A stretch of 64,000 bases of DNA, from the NCBI RefSeq assembly GCF_963664965.1, contig NZ_OY761823.1:382001-446000 (forward strand), written 5' to 3'. This document shows, one piece after another, positions 17,595-24,847 of the stretch. Every line of letters begins with the position of its first letter. Position 1 is the stretch's first letter. The stretch comes from an uncultured Pseudodesulfovibrio sp. GTDB lineage: Bacteria; Desulfobacterota; Desulfovibrionia; Desulfovibrionales; Desulfovibrionaceae. Under the pieces are notes generated by a model. It was not told where the DNA came from. It ran no database searches and was given only the letters and a program-made list of their open reading frames with translations. The translations under genes and the position numbers were made by a program.

Positions 17595-18406
17595 GAGAGC
17601 GCCACCTCCAGCCGGTCGGCCACGACCTGTTCGTCGATCTGGTACAGGGCGTCCAGAAAATGCATTTGCAGACTGCCCGGTCCCGGAGAAATCTCGGCAG
17701 CCATGGCCCCTGCCATGTTCATGACCGCGGCAGTGTCCAAGGCGGCCTGGAACGGGTCTTCCTGAACCGCTGCCAGCGCGCCGGTCAGAGCGGTGCAGGT
17801 ACAGCCGAGTCCCGTGACGCGGGGCATCATGTCCGAGCCGCCCTTCAGTCTGGCCTCGCGGCCTTCATGAACCACGAGATCGACTTCCCCGCTGATCAGC
17901 ACGGCACAGCCGTAACGCTTGTTGAGCGCATGGGCCGCGGCAGCAGCCTCTTCCACGCCGTGCAGGGTATCCACGCCTTTGGGACGTCCCTCATCCCCGG
18001 CAACGACCATGATCTCCGAGGCATTGCCGCGAAGTATCCGGGGCCGGTACTTTTCCAGCAGTTCAACGGGCAGTTCCGTGCGGAGCGGATTGACTCCGGC
18101 GGCCACGGGATCGAGCACGATGGGCTTGCCCTGCTCCACGGCCCGGGCCATGGCGACGTGCATGCCTTCGATGTAATCCGGCTGAAGCGTGCCCAGATTG
18201 ACAACCAGCGCACGGGACAGGTCCAGCAGGCCGGGAAGGTCATCCACAGGGTGGCTCATGGCGGGAGAGGCTCCCAGCGCAAGCAGGGCATTGGCCGTGT
18301 TGTTGGTGACGACGTAGTTGGTGATATTGAGCACCATGGGCGCGGTTTCGCGGACGGCCCTGATGTCGTTCCAGACAGCGGAAATCATGGATTCGGAAGC
18401 AGGCAT
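17591..18406 (-). CDS. thiM: Hydroxyethylthiazole kinase
   Basis: Phosphorylates salvaged hydroxyethylthiazole for thiamine synthesis. The 271 residues have a ribokinase-like fold: VLNITNYVVTNNTANALLALGASPAMSH (split here as VLNITNYVVTNNTANAL and GASPAMSH), LVVNLGTL, PIVLDPVAAGVNPLR, RGNASEI and the catalytic glycine region GLGCTCTALTGA. In that last region the Cys is typical of ThiM. It starts within the stop codon of the thiamine-binding gene (TGATG) and overlaps thiE, so three genes form a tight salvage operon. Confidence 0.95.
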   Translation of the reverse strand: MPASESMISAVWNDIRAVRETAPMVLNITNYVVTNNTANALLALGASPAMSHPVDDLPGLLDLSRALVVNLGTLQPDYIEGMHVAMARAVEQGKPIVLDPVAAGVNPLRTELPVELLEKYRPRILRGNASEIMVVAGDEGRPKGVDTLHGVEEAAAAAHALNKRYGCAVLISGEVDLVVHEGREARLKGGSDMMPRVTGLGCTCTALTGALAAVQEDPFQAALDTAAVMNMAGAMAAEISPGPGSLQMHFLDALYQIDEQVVADRLEVALS

Positions 18407-18705
18407 CAGAGACGTTCCTCCACACTCTTCACTTTTCGGGTCATGCGGTCCTCGCCCCCGGCCTTGGAATCAACGGCCATGGTCAGGTACACCCGGCTGT
18501 TGTCCTCGTGCAGGGCGTCATGGCACTTTTTGATGACCGCCATGATCTCGTCGAACTCCCCTTCCAGAACGGTCCCCATGGCCCCCAGCTGGTAGGGAAT
18601 GCCGGACTTCTCAACTATCCGGATCACCCGGGCGACATACGGCGAAAGCGACTCTTCGCCCCCCTTGCCCATCGGAAAAATCGTAAACGTTACAACACAA
18701 CTCAT
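18406..18705 (-). CDS. MTH1187/YkoF-like thiamine-binding protein
   Basis: A 99-residue protein of the MTH1187 (DUF77) family, which folds like YkoF and binds thiamine or its precursor. Visible features are VVTFTIFPMGKGGEESLSPY, GIPYQLGAMGTVLEGEFDEI and a C-terminal charged helix. It is the first gene of the thiM-thiE operon and overlaps thiM by one base. It probably buffers or delivers the salvaged pyrimidine or thiazole moiety. No TPP riboswitch could be recognised upstream. Confidence 0.85.
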   Translation of the reverse strand: MSCVVTFTIFPMGKGGEESLSPYVARVIRIVEKSGIPYQLGAMGTVLEGEFDEIMAVIKKCHDALHEDNSRVYLTMAVDSKAGGEDRMTRKVKSVEERL

Positions 18706-18795
18706 GATTGGTCGTCCTTTGCTGATTGATTTGAATGGGGAATTCTCAGCCTTCGACGAAGTGCGGTCAAGCGGAAACTCTTTTTAATCAGGAAA

Positions 18796-18880
18796 GTGGC
18801 AGATGGTACGGACTCCGCGTCATTCGCGGATAGCCCCGGCTCCCTTGCCGAGGGAGGTCTTCGGCGCGGTGGGCTTGGGC
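18796..18880 (-). pseudogene. Displaced fragment of the effector-like gene at 20320-21129
   Basis: Read on the minus strand this stretch encodes PKPTAPKTSLGKGAGAIRE and then a stop. That nearly repeats PKPAAPKTSLGKGAGAIRE in the intact gene at 20320-21129. There is no start codon. It looks like the most distal remnant of displaced C-terminal cassettes, retaining only the conserved junction segment. Confidence 0.65.
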
Positions 18881-18886
18881 AAAAAC

Positions 18887-18917
18887 AAGGGGCACCACTC
18901 TTATGGTGCCCCTTTAG
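18887..18917 (-). terminator. Intrinsic terminator after the small membrane protein
   Basis: A stem AAGGGGCACCA / TGGTGCCCCTT is followed on the minus strand by TGTTTTTG. It lies just past the stop of the 73-residue membrane protein. Confidence 0.8.
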
Positions 18918-19139
18918 TTATTCCTTTTTTTCCCGCGTGTCTTTCTGGTATTCGGGATTGCGACGGAAGGTACTCCAAGTGCTTATTGCATTCCGCATAC
19001 CTCCCCAAAACAAGAGAACCCATACAACAAATGTCAATTCCCACAATCCATAATACCATTGAACAAACGCAGCTCCAATAGTGCCGAGAATTACTCCAAC
19101 AGCTAAATCCAAGTATAATGACTTTGTTATTTTTTTCAT
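18918..19139 (-). CDS. Small two-helix membrane protein, candidate immunity protein
   Basis: A 73-residue protein starting MKKITKSLYLDLAVGV. It has two hydrophobic helices (LAVGVILGTIGAAFVQWYYGL and LTFVVWVLLFWGG, the first given in part) and a charged C-terminal tail rich in Lys and Glu. No family is recognised. Its ATG overlaps the stop of the orphan cassette upstream (TGATG), and a terminator follows. Toxin-immunity pairs are commonly arranged this way, and the predicted membrane location would suit protection against a pore-forming tip. This is an inference from position. Confidence 0.55.
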   Translation of the reverse strand: MKKITKSLYLDLAVGVILGTIGAAFVQWYYGLWELTFVVWVLLFWGGMRNAISTWSTFRRNPEYQKDTREKKE

Positions 19140-19508
19140 CACCACGCTTCGTCAGCATCTGTAAAAAAGCCAATTACAGGTCCTGCAATACCGAGGCCTG
19201 CTCCGAGAGTTTTCCCGTACAAGCCTCCGTGATTAAGCACCTGTTTTACTCCTTCCAAACCAATTTCCCATGCCACCGGCATGCGTCACCCCTTGCACTT
19301 TCTGTGCAGGTGTTTTCTTCTTCTCCCACGGGGAGCCATGCCTCGGATCTTCAGTTTCCTGATTTGAATTCATGATCTCCTGTCTCTTTTCCCAATTATT
19401 CAAACCTAGCGCATCCTGCGCCGAGTTCCTCGGCTTGGTCGTGCCTTGGGATTTCTCTTTCTCCTCAATATCTTGTTTATGGCGAATATCCGAAAAGTCC
19501 CCACGAAA
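19139..19508 (-). pseudogene. Orphan C-terminal effector cassette, frameshifted
   Basis: On the minus strand the 5' part encodes EEKEKSQGTTKPRNSAQDA, almost identical to EEKEKSQGATKPRNSAQDA in the intact gene at 20320-21129. It then diverges (NNWEKRQEIMNSNQETED). That frame stops near 19240. A second frame, open from 19282, gives MPVAWEIGLEGVKQVLNHGG and the hydrophobic Gly-rich LGAGLGIAGPVIGFFTDADE before its stop at 19139. There is no upstream start codon (a TAG precedes it). It is best read as a displaced, frameshifted tip with its own downstream immunity-like gene. Confidence 0.6.
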
Positions 19509-19781
19509 CCTCTACCCAAAGGGATAAAAGGCTTTCAGGGAAGGCGATAAAAACGGTTAACAACAAAAGAACAATACTTTTCAGTGAATTCCGATAAAGA
19601 AACACACTGAGCAGCAAGAATATCAGCTACGGCAACCGCAACGTATAGCACAATGTTGAAGCCTCATACCAGCATCCTAGACAGTCAGCCGAAGCGGCCG
19701 CTGCAATGGCAAAACAGATTGTGAGGAGGCAGCAAAGCCGCCTTGCGGTCTGTATTCCGTTAACCACTGGATTATGCCTTT

Positions 19782-20090
19782 TCAAAACCACTCAGCGTCT
19801 TTCTTGAAAAATCTAAAAAAAAGCATCTTGTAACAAGTTTTCATTACATACAAACTATATGGAATTGCTACATATACAAACGAATATGACATGCTCAATC
19901 CCGGTGAACGTTCTGATGCATAAATAGATGTGCAAATAACAATCACATGTATGCAAAGAAATCTGTAGTCTTTCGCTTTGTCCAGAAAAAAGATCAATCC
20001 ACCATGCACGGCAATGAGAGCAATGCAAGTCATATATATTGTGAAAAGATAGGTATCTAAAAAATCGAAATAAATATTTATATATTCCAT
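19782..20090 (-). CDS. AT-rich multi-helix membrane protein, candidate immunity protein
   Basis: A 102-residue protein with about four predicted membrane helices (LFTIYMTCIALIAVHGGLIF, FLCIHVIVICTSIYA, FVYVAIPYSLYVM) and a basic C-terminal end. No family is recognised. The codons are far more AT-rich than those of neighbouring genes, as for recently acquired toxin-immunity genes. No clear ribosome binding site is seen before the ATG at 20090. It follows the effector-like gene across an inverted repeat, which suggests an immunity role. The 273 bases between it and the orphan cassette (19509-19781) hold nothing recognisable. Confidence 0.5.
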   Translation of the reverse strand: MEYINIYFDFLDTYLFTIYMTCIALIAVHGGLIFFLDKAKDYRFLCIHVIVICTSIYASERSPGLSMSYSFVYVAIPYSLYVMKTCYKMLFFRFFKKDAEWF

Positions 20091-20102
20091 ATCTAATTAT
20101 AT

Positions 20103-20130
20103 TTGTGCGGAGACATCCGTCTCCGCACAA
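20103..20130. repeat. Perfect inverted repeat between effector and membrane gene
   Basis: TTGTGCGGAGAC and GTCTCCGCACAA pair over 12 bp with a four-base loop. No T run follows on either strand, so terminator function is uncertain. It separates the effector-like gene from its candidate immunity gene. Confidence 0.7.
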
Positions 20131-20133
20131 GTG

Positions 20134-20319
20134 TTAGTTGCCGTAAATAGAACGGCGATGCTCCAAAATGCGTTTACCAAGCTCCTTGGCAAGGGATTCA
20201 TATTCATTCATCCCTTCCTTAACCTGTTTTATCGCATTGCTTTTTGTTTTTACAAAACTCTTTGCAGGGCCTGTCATAACCTTTGACGCCTTTGCGCCAA
20301 GCGCACCTTTTTTCAACAT
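20134..20319 (-). CDS. C-terminal continuation of the effector-like gene after an in-frame TAG
   Basis: This 61-residue basic open frame (MLKKGALGAKASKVMTGPAK to RRSIYGN) starts at the codon directly after the TAG of the upstream gene and in the same frame (TAGATG). It may be the natural end of a 332-residue protein cut by a nonsense mutation, or a separately restarted product. It has ten lysines, little hydrophobic sequence, and no recognised motif. No separate ribosome binding site is obvious. Confidence 0.45.
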   Translation of the reverse strand: MLKKGALGAKASKVMTGPAKSFVKTKSNAIKQVKEGMNEYESLAKELGKRILEHRRSIYGN

Positions 20320-21129
20320 CTACGGTATAAGAGCATCCATTACAATTTCCGTAGCCTTATCAAGAGTCAGTTTGCCAACGTCCTTCGACACCTCTACCGC
20401 CGCTTTGCTTCCAAATTCCAGCCCCTTGTGCAGGTCTTCATTAGTCACAAGTTCCTGCCCGGTCTTAGTCAGAGCCTTGCCGATGCCAGACCACATCCGG
20501 TCTCTCGCGTCTGCCATGTCGGCGTGAGTCAGCGGCTTGTCTTCCTTTTTGCGAGCCATCTCCTTTTCGGCTCGCTTGAGGTCTTCTGCATTCTGCACGG
20601 AATTCCTCGGCATGGCTTTTTCAAGCTGATTCAAATCCCGCGCATCCTGCGCCGAATTCCTCGGCTTGGTCGCACCCTGAGATTTTTCCTTCTCCTCAAG
20701 CTCGCGGATCGCCCCGGCTCCCTTACCGAGGGAAGTCTTCGGCGCGGCGGGCTTGGGCGCACCGTCACCCTTTTCGGCGGCTGCGGGCTGGGCAAACAAC
20801 TCCGCCTTGGCGGCATCCTCTCTCCTGAAAAGAAAATTATGCCGGGTCGGCGGCTTGTTCCGTTTGGCTCCCGGCTTGTCGTGCTCGCCGTAATCGTGAT
20901 TCAGTGAGGCATCCGCGCCCTCGTCCGAGGGGTGCCAGTCCTGCGGCTTGCGGGTCAGCCACCAGTCGGTCATACGGTTCGGGGAATGGTATTTCCTGTG
21001 GATGTTCCCGTCACGCCGGACCGGCTCGTACGTGTTGTCCGCATAGCGAATCCACTCGCGATCCATCTTGCCGGTATTCCTGTTATATTCCAGTTTTGTA
21101 TACTTGTCAGTATTAAACATGTTATTCAT
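20320..21129 (-). CDS. Phage-operon terminal gene with exchangeable C terminus (effector-like)
   Basis: A hydrophilic protein of about 269 residues, family not recognised. Residues 1-110 are rich in Asp, His, Lys and Trp (RMTDWWLTRKPQDWHPSDEG). A low-complexity linker follows with PKPAAPKTSLGKGAGAIRE and EEKEKSQGATKPRNSAQDA. The C-terminal helix-rich end has TGQELVTNEDLHKGLEFGSK. The two linker motifs recur downstream in orphan fragments with different continuations, the pattern of polymorphic effectors. The start at 21129 has AGGAAA upstream. It is the last gene of the podovirus-like operon. Confidence 0.55.
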   Translation of the reverse strand: MNNMFNTDKYTKLEYNRNTGKMDREWIRYADNTYEPVRRDGNIHRKYHSPNRMTDWWLTRKPQDWHPSDEGADASLNHDYGEHDKPGAKRNKPPTRHNFLFRREDAAKAELFAQPAAAEKGDGAPKPAAPKTSLGKGAGAIRELEEKEKSQGATKPRNSAQDARDLNQLEKAMPRNSVQNAEDLKRAEKEMARKKEDKPLTHADMADARDRMWSGIGKALTKTGQELVTNEDLHKGLEFGSKAAVEVSKDVGKLTLDKATEIVMDALIP

Positions 21130-21148
21130 ATGCAATTTCCTATGATCC

Positions 21149-21183
21149 GGGCCGGAGACCGGCTGATCTCCGGCCCGCTTTTG
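21149..21183 (+). other. GC-rich hairpin between scaffold-like and effector-like genes
   Basis: GGGCCGGAGA pairs with TCTCCGGCCC over ten bp with an eight-base loop. A short T run (CTTTT) follows only on the plus strand, opposite to the genes around it. It could block antisense transcription or act as a processing or weak termination hairpin for the phage operon. Confidence 0.55.
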
Positions 21184-21194
21184 GTTATGACCGC

Positions 21195-22031
21195 CTATGC
21201 AGGACGGCCGGATTCGTGCTTGCCGGGGTACAGGAGCTTGAAGCCTTCGCGAATTTTGCGGATATACGCATCATCGCGCTTGTACGGATCGCTGTAACGC
21301 GGATCGAGCATCATCTCCTCCAGTTTCTCGCGGGACAAATCCTCGCCCCAGCCACGCGTGGAGCCGCGCAGACCGCTTTCCAGCACCAGCGGCGCGATCT
21401 TGGCAAACGCGCTGATGACCGCGGCATGGTCGCCCGCGCCCGTGGATTCCAGCGCCCTGACAAGCTCGTCGCCGCCGATGACCTCGGCCGCACGCAGGGC
21501 ATTGTCGAGAACCGACGGCATGTCGCCGCGATGCACCGCACGCAGGGAGTCCAGCTCACTGTCGCGAAGCTGCTGCGCCTGCGATTCCAGTTCATGATGC
21601 TTGTCCATGACAATGGGCAGGAACCACGAGTACAGACCGGCAACCTGTTTCGGGGTCAGGCCGAGTTCGTGGGACTTGGTGCGGAACCCTTCGAGCATGG
21701 CTTCCTGAAGCTCATACCCCTCGGGCAGGTCGAATTCCGGCAGTTCATAGCCGTCTGCCCCTTCCGGGCGGCCAAGGGCGGCGTAAAAGGCGCTCACCTC
21801 GTCCGGTTCGGCACCGTCACCGGGCAGGCGGACATAGCCCTCCGGGGTCTTGCCGAGCAGCCGCTGGGCATGCACAAGCGCCTTCACGGCCTCGTCCTTG
21901 GAAGTATAGCTCGCCAGACACGGGTGGTCGCGCAGGGCGATCTCCTGCTCCTCGCCGTTCTCATTGACGTGTTTCACTTTCCAGTCTGCGGGCATGGTCC
22001 TCTGCCACTTGTTTTCAATCTGCTTATTCAT
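21195..22031 (-). CDS. Podovirus scaffold/capsid-assembly-like protein
   Basis: A 278-residue acidic protein. Its central part, YELPEFDLPEGYELQEAML and following, matches the pattern of phage assembly (scaffold) proteins placed after the portal gene in BPP-1-like podoviruses. That pattern is a GRPEGADGYELP segment, then a long helix with KHHELESQAQQLRDSE. The N-terminal KALVHAQRLLGKTPEGYVRLPG is also typical of such proteins. In the phage it would guide prohead assembly. The expected next gene, the major capsid protein, is absent. It overlaps the Bbp19-like gene by four bases. Confidence 0.65.
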   Translation of the reverse strand: MNKQIENKWQRTMPADWKVKHVNENGEEQEIALRDHPCLASYTSKDEAVKALVHAQRLLGKTPEGYVRLPGDGAEPDEVSAFYAALGRPEGADGYELPEFDLPEGYELQEAMLEGFRTKSHELGLTPKQVAGLYSWFLPIVMDKHHELESQAQQLRDSELDSLRAVHRGDMPSVLDNALRAAEVIGGDELVRALESTGAGDHAAVISAFAKIAPLVLESGLRGSTRGWGEDLSREKLEEMMLDPRYSDPYKRDDAYIRKIREGFKLLYPGKHESGRPA

Positions 22032-22255
22032 CTTTCTTTCTCCTTTTCGATGAAGTTGGTTTCGTCGAGCATGTGTTTCACATGCAGGACCAGTGAACGG
22101 CGGCCCTCATTGAACTGGGTCCGCCCGGGATCGGTGGAAAAGGACGGGCGCAGAAAACAGCCCCGCTTTTCCAGGTCAAACATGACGGTCTCGCCGTCTG
22201 CCGATTCAAAGAGCCGCCGATAGGCACGGTGCAGTTCCAGAGGATCAATCCGCAT
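22028..22255 (-). CDS. Bbp19-like small phage protein
   Basis: A 75-residue protein starting MRIDPLELHRAYRRLFESAD and containing RTQFNEGRRSLVLHVKHML. That is the pattern of the Bbp19 family found between portal and scaffold genes of BPP-1-like podoviruses. It has no known enzymatic role. It overlaps the portal gene by 11 bases at one end and the scaffold-like gene by four at the other, so the phage gene order is intact here. Confidence 0.7.
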   Translation of the reverse strand: MRIDPLELHRAYRRLFESADGETVMFDLEKRGCFLRPSFSTDPGRTQFNEGRRSLVLHVKHMLDETNFIEKEKER

Positions 22256-24071
22256 GGTTCACCTCCGCGACCTCAGGCTCGGCACCAACCATAGCACCAA
22301 GCGCATCGTCCGGGCCGCCCTGCATCTGCTCCATGAGGCCGCCCAGCACGCCCGCACCGTCGCCCGGTTCGTCGCCGGGAGTCTGCGGGACACCGTTCTC
22401 TGCCACGGCCTGCACGCCGCCCTTGAGCATGGCGAACAGTTCGGTCAGCACGTTGGGCCGGTCCACATACGATTCGGACAGGGTCTTTGCGATGGCTGCA
22501 CCCTGCGCGATGGTCTGGGTAAGCTGCGCGGTGCTCATGGACCGGCTCTTCCCGGCACGGGCCGCTTCCACGTCCGGTTCGGGCTTGAGGTAATCCGGCG
22601 GGGTGCCGAACAGCTCCGCCACATGGCGCGTGACACGGTCGGTCTCGAAGTTGTCCATGATGCCGAAGGCGTCGCTGCCGCCCACGAGCGGGGCGAGGTA
22701 ATCCATGGTCTGCGCCAGCCCCTGCGCCTCGTACTGTTTCTGGGCACGGGCAACGGGCGAGGTGTAGCGGACCTCGATGTCGTCCGGGGCCAGCCCTTCA
22801 GGGAACGGCGGCAGCGCGTTCATGCGGAGCATAATGTGGAACACGCGGCGCACGAGCGGACCGAGTAATTCGGTCTGGAGCCGCCCAAGGACCGGGCCGA
22901 GCACGCGCATTTTCTCGCTCTGGCGGATGACCGCCTCGGTAGCGGTGACCGCCGGACCTTCGGGCGCGAGCTGATCGCCAAGGAAGATGCGGCGGATGGA
23001 TTCACGCCGCTGGTTCATCATCTCCTCGGTGGCCCCGAGGTCCACGCGCACGGGCAGGGCTTCGATGCGGTCCGAGGAACCGGCGCGGTAGTACGACAGC
23101 CCGCCGGGACCGGACCTGACCGGGCCGAGAAAGCCGTCATCCGGCACCATGAGCGGCGGATCAGCCATCTTTTCGGCGGCCATGAGCGCGGTCCTGCCCA
23201 TGGCGTTGAGCACGCGGGTATCGGACAAGGCGGTCTGCCCGGGTCCGCGCCCGTATATCTCCCCTGCGGCCTTGCCCCAGCGCGGGACGAGGTACGGCAT
23301 CTCAAGGTAGCCGGACTCTTCGAGAATATTCCCGGTGGCGACTTCCATGTAGATGGAGGCAAACGGGAAATTGGCCGCGCCAAAGCCGGACGGGTCGCGA
23401 TCGGTACGCGGAAAGACCGCATGCAGGATCTCGATTTTCTCCTCCGGCTTTTCCGGCACCTTGCGCTTCACTTCGTCCGAGAGCGCAGCGCCCCACATCT
23501 GGGACGCCTGCCGGACAGAGACCTCGTAGCGACGATACACGGTATCCACCATGCCGCGTGCGGATTCGGCCACGAACACCTCGCCCAGCGGACGGGTGGA
23601 GAAACGGGCCACGGACTGCGTGTCCGCCTCCACGTACATGACCGCCGTGCCCAGCAGGGCTACATCCAGATACAGCTCGTGCACGTTGGTCTGAAAGCCG
23701 GTGTCTTCGGTGTTGAACAGGGAGATCATCCGGTCCCGCGCCTGTTGCAGGAACCGGCGGACCTCCTTCACATCGCCAATTTCCGGGTCACACGCGCGGA
23801 TTTCAAACCACGGCATCGCGGGATTGGTCAGCAGCCCGCCCAGCGACGAGGCAAGCAGTTCCAGCGCGTGCATGGGCGTGGAATCGAAAATACGCTCGTC
23901 GCCGGTGCCACCGGCACGAAAGCCGCCGGAACCGGGCACGGCAAAGCTGTCCTTGCGCGGCAACATATATTCCGAGAGTTCCTTCCACGACGGCACCCAC
24001 GGCTGACGGGCCTCTTCAAGCCCCTTGAACCGGGTCAGCAGGGAGCGTGCGAGTTCTTCTTTCCTGTCCAT
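22245..24071 (-). CDS. Podovirus head-tail connector (portal) protein
   Basis: A 608-residue portal of the T7 gp8 / BPP-1 Bbp20 type, the dodecameric ring through which DNA enters the head. Family features are WKELSEYMLPRKDSF near residue 25 and FDSTPMHALELLASSLGGLL near 65. YRRYEVSVRQASQMWG near 205 and YGRGPGQTALSDTRVLNAM near 285 follow. QSEKMRVLGPVLGRLQTELL near 380 (given in part) completes the set. The length is complete, with no frameshift. GGAGAG precedes the ATG at 24071. The C terminus is Gly- and Asp-rich and variable. No terminase gene is found upstream. Confidence 0.85.
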   Translation of the reverse strand: MDRKEELARSLLTRFKGLEEARQPWVPSWKELSEYMLPRKDSFAVPGSGGFRAGGTGDERIFDSTPMHALELLASSLGGLLTNPAMPWFEIRACDPEIGDVKEVRRFLQQARDRMISLFNTEDTGFQTNVHELYLDVALLGTAVMYVEADTQSVARFSTRPLGEVFVAESARGMVDTVYRRYEVSVRQASQMWGAALSDEVKRKVPEKPEEKIEILHAVFPRTDRDPSGFGAANFPFASIYMEVATGNILEESGYLEMPYLVPRWGKAAGEIYGRGPGQTALSDTRVLNAMGRTALMAAEKMADPPLMVPDDGFLGPVRSGPGGLSYYRAGSSDRIEALPVRVDLGATEEMMNQRRESIRRIFLGDQLAPEGPAVTATEAVIRQSEKMRVLGPVLGRLQTELLGPLVRRVFHIMLRMNALPPFPEGLAPDDIEVRYTSPVARAQKQYEAQGLAQTMDYLAPLVGGSDAFGIMDNFETDRVTRHVAELFGTPPDYLKPEPDVEAARAGKSRSMSTAQLTQTIAQGAAIAKTLSESYVDRPNVLTELFAMLKGGVQAVAENGVPQTPGDEPGDGAGVLGGLMEQMQGGPDDALGAMVGAEPEVAEVNHAD

Positions 24072-24073
24072 CG

Positions 24074-24391
24074 CTACTCTCCAAGCCGTGTCTTGAGCTG
24101 TTTGGTGTCGACAGCCGCCTTTTCCCGAAGCCCTGCCCCGCCGTTGGCCAGCGTGGTCTTGGGCGCGTTTCCGGCAGCAGCCCGTTTCTGCTCGACGGAA
24201 CGGGCCTCAGTGACCTTTTCGCGCTCACGCTTACGGATTTCCGCTTCCTTCTTGCGCTGTTCTTCTTCCTGCGCCCTGCGCTCCGCCTCGATCTGAGCAG
24301 CCCTGTCCGGCACATCCGGTTTCCGCTGCTGATTCACCATTCCACCGACAAGGCCGATAACCGAACTGATAATGGGAACACTTCCACCCAT
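24074..24391 (-). CDS. Small Arg/Glu-rich protein heading the phage operon
   Basis: A 105-residue protein. A short hydrophobic N terminus (MGGSVPIISSVIGLVGGMV) is followed by a long charged helix (IEAERRAQEEEQRKKEAEI) and the segment NAPKTTLANGGAGLREKAAV. That last segment resembles the PKTSLGKGAGAIRE linker of the effector-like gene at 20320, so the two may share an origin or binding partner. The start ATG at 24391 has GGAGG eight bases upstream. It is the first gene after the control element and ends three bases before the portal gene. Confidence 0.55.
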   Translation of the reverse strand: MGGSVPIISSVIGLVGGMVNQQRKPDVPDRAAQIEAERRAQEEEQRKKEAEIRKREREKVTEARSVEQKRAAAGNAPKTTLANGGAGLREKAAVDTKQLKTRLGE

Positions 24392-24461
24392 GATAAAATC
24401 CTCCATTTCCCAACGGTCTTGATTTGCCTCGCATGGAGGCCCGCGGGAATTGGCGAAAAGC

Positions 24462-24556
24462 ATACCCCCGGTTTTCAGGCCGGGATGAAAACGGGCGAAA
24501 AAGACCCCAAAACGGGCGAAAAAAGCATAACTTGGAGGGTTGACAGGGGTTGGAAA
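24462..24556 (-). promoter_or_regulatory. Duplicated control element, copy 1 (phage operon)
   Basis: About 95 bases, nearly repeated at 27459-27554 in front of the rhs gene. On the minus strand it has two direct repeats of TTTTTTCGCCCGTTTTG or close variants, and ends in GAAAACCGGGGGTAT. It lies 71 bases upstream of the first phage-like gene. Another single unit (AAAACGGGCGAAAAAGG on the plus strand) is at 24661-24677. The placement suggests a promoter or operator, but no -10/-35 pair was identified with confidence. Confidence 0.6.
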
Positions 24557-24579
24557 CGGGGACGATTTCGGGCAGCCCC

Positions 24580-24660
24580 CACAAATCCACAGGACAGCGG
24601 ATTTGGACGTCGGTTCCTCACCGACGCCGCGAAGCGGTGAGCCACAGGACGTGGCGAATC
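24580..24660. repeat. 81-bp small mobile repeat, copy 1
   Basis: Starts CACAAATCCACAGGACAGCG and ends GGCGAATC. The matching copy at 28150-28230 is also 81 bp long. It contains an internal palindrome (AATCC...GGATT around AGGACAGC) and a second variable hairpin. No open frame is present. Confidence 0.7.
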
Positions 24661-24724
24661 AAAACGGGCGAAAAAGGGGTAAGCTGAAGAAGGGACGGCT
24701 TGTTGGGAAGGACGGTTTCAGACG

Positions 24725-24757
24725 AAAAAGGCCCCCAGCAGAAAACTGCGGGGGCTT
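24725..24757 (-). terminator. Intrinsic terminator after second immunity-like gene
   Basis: The stem CTGCGGGGGC pairs with GCCCCC-GCAG (one bulged A) with loop AAAA. It is followed on the minus strand by CTTTTTCG. It lies about 90 bases past the stop at 24848. Confidence 0.7.
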
Positions 24758-24847
24758 ATATTCAGAAAAGAGGACATCCGGTTATCGGGGGAGCAGGAAA
24801 ATCATTCAAGATCGGGCGCGGTCATGCAGGCCGCCTGCGAATCCTCA

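Noticed and set aside
18706-18800. TPP riboswitch upstream of the thiamine operon
   Set aside because: Only GGCTGAGA is present on the minus strand; the ACCC...GAACCTGATC part and closing stems of a THI element are missing.
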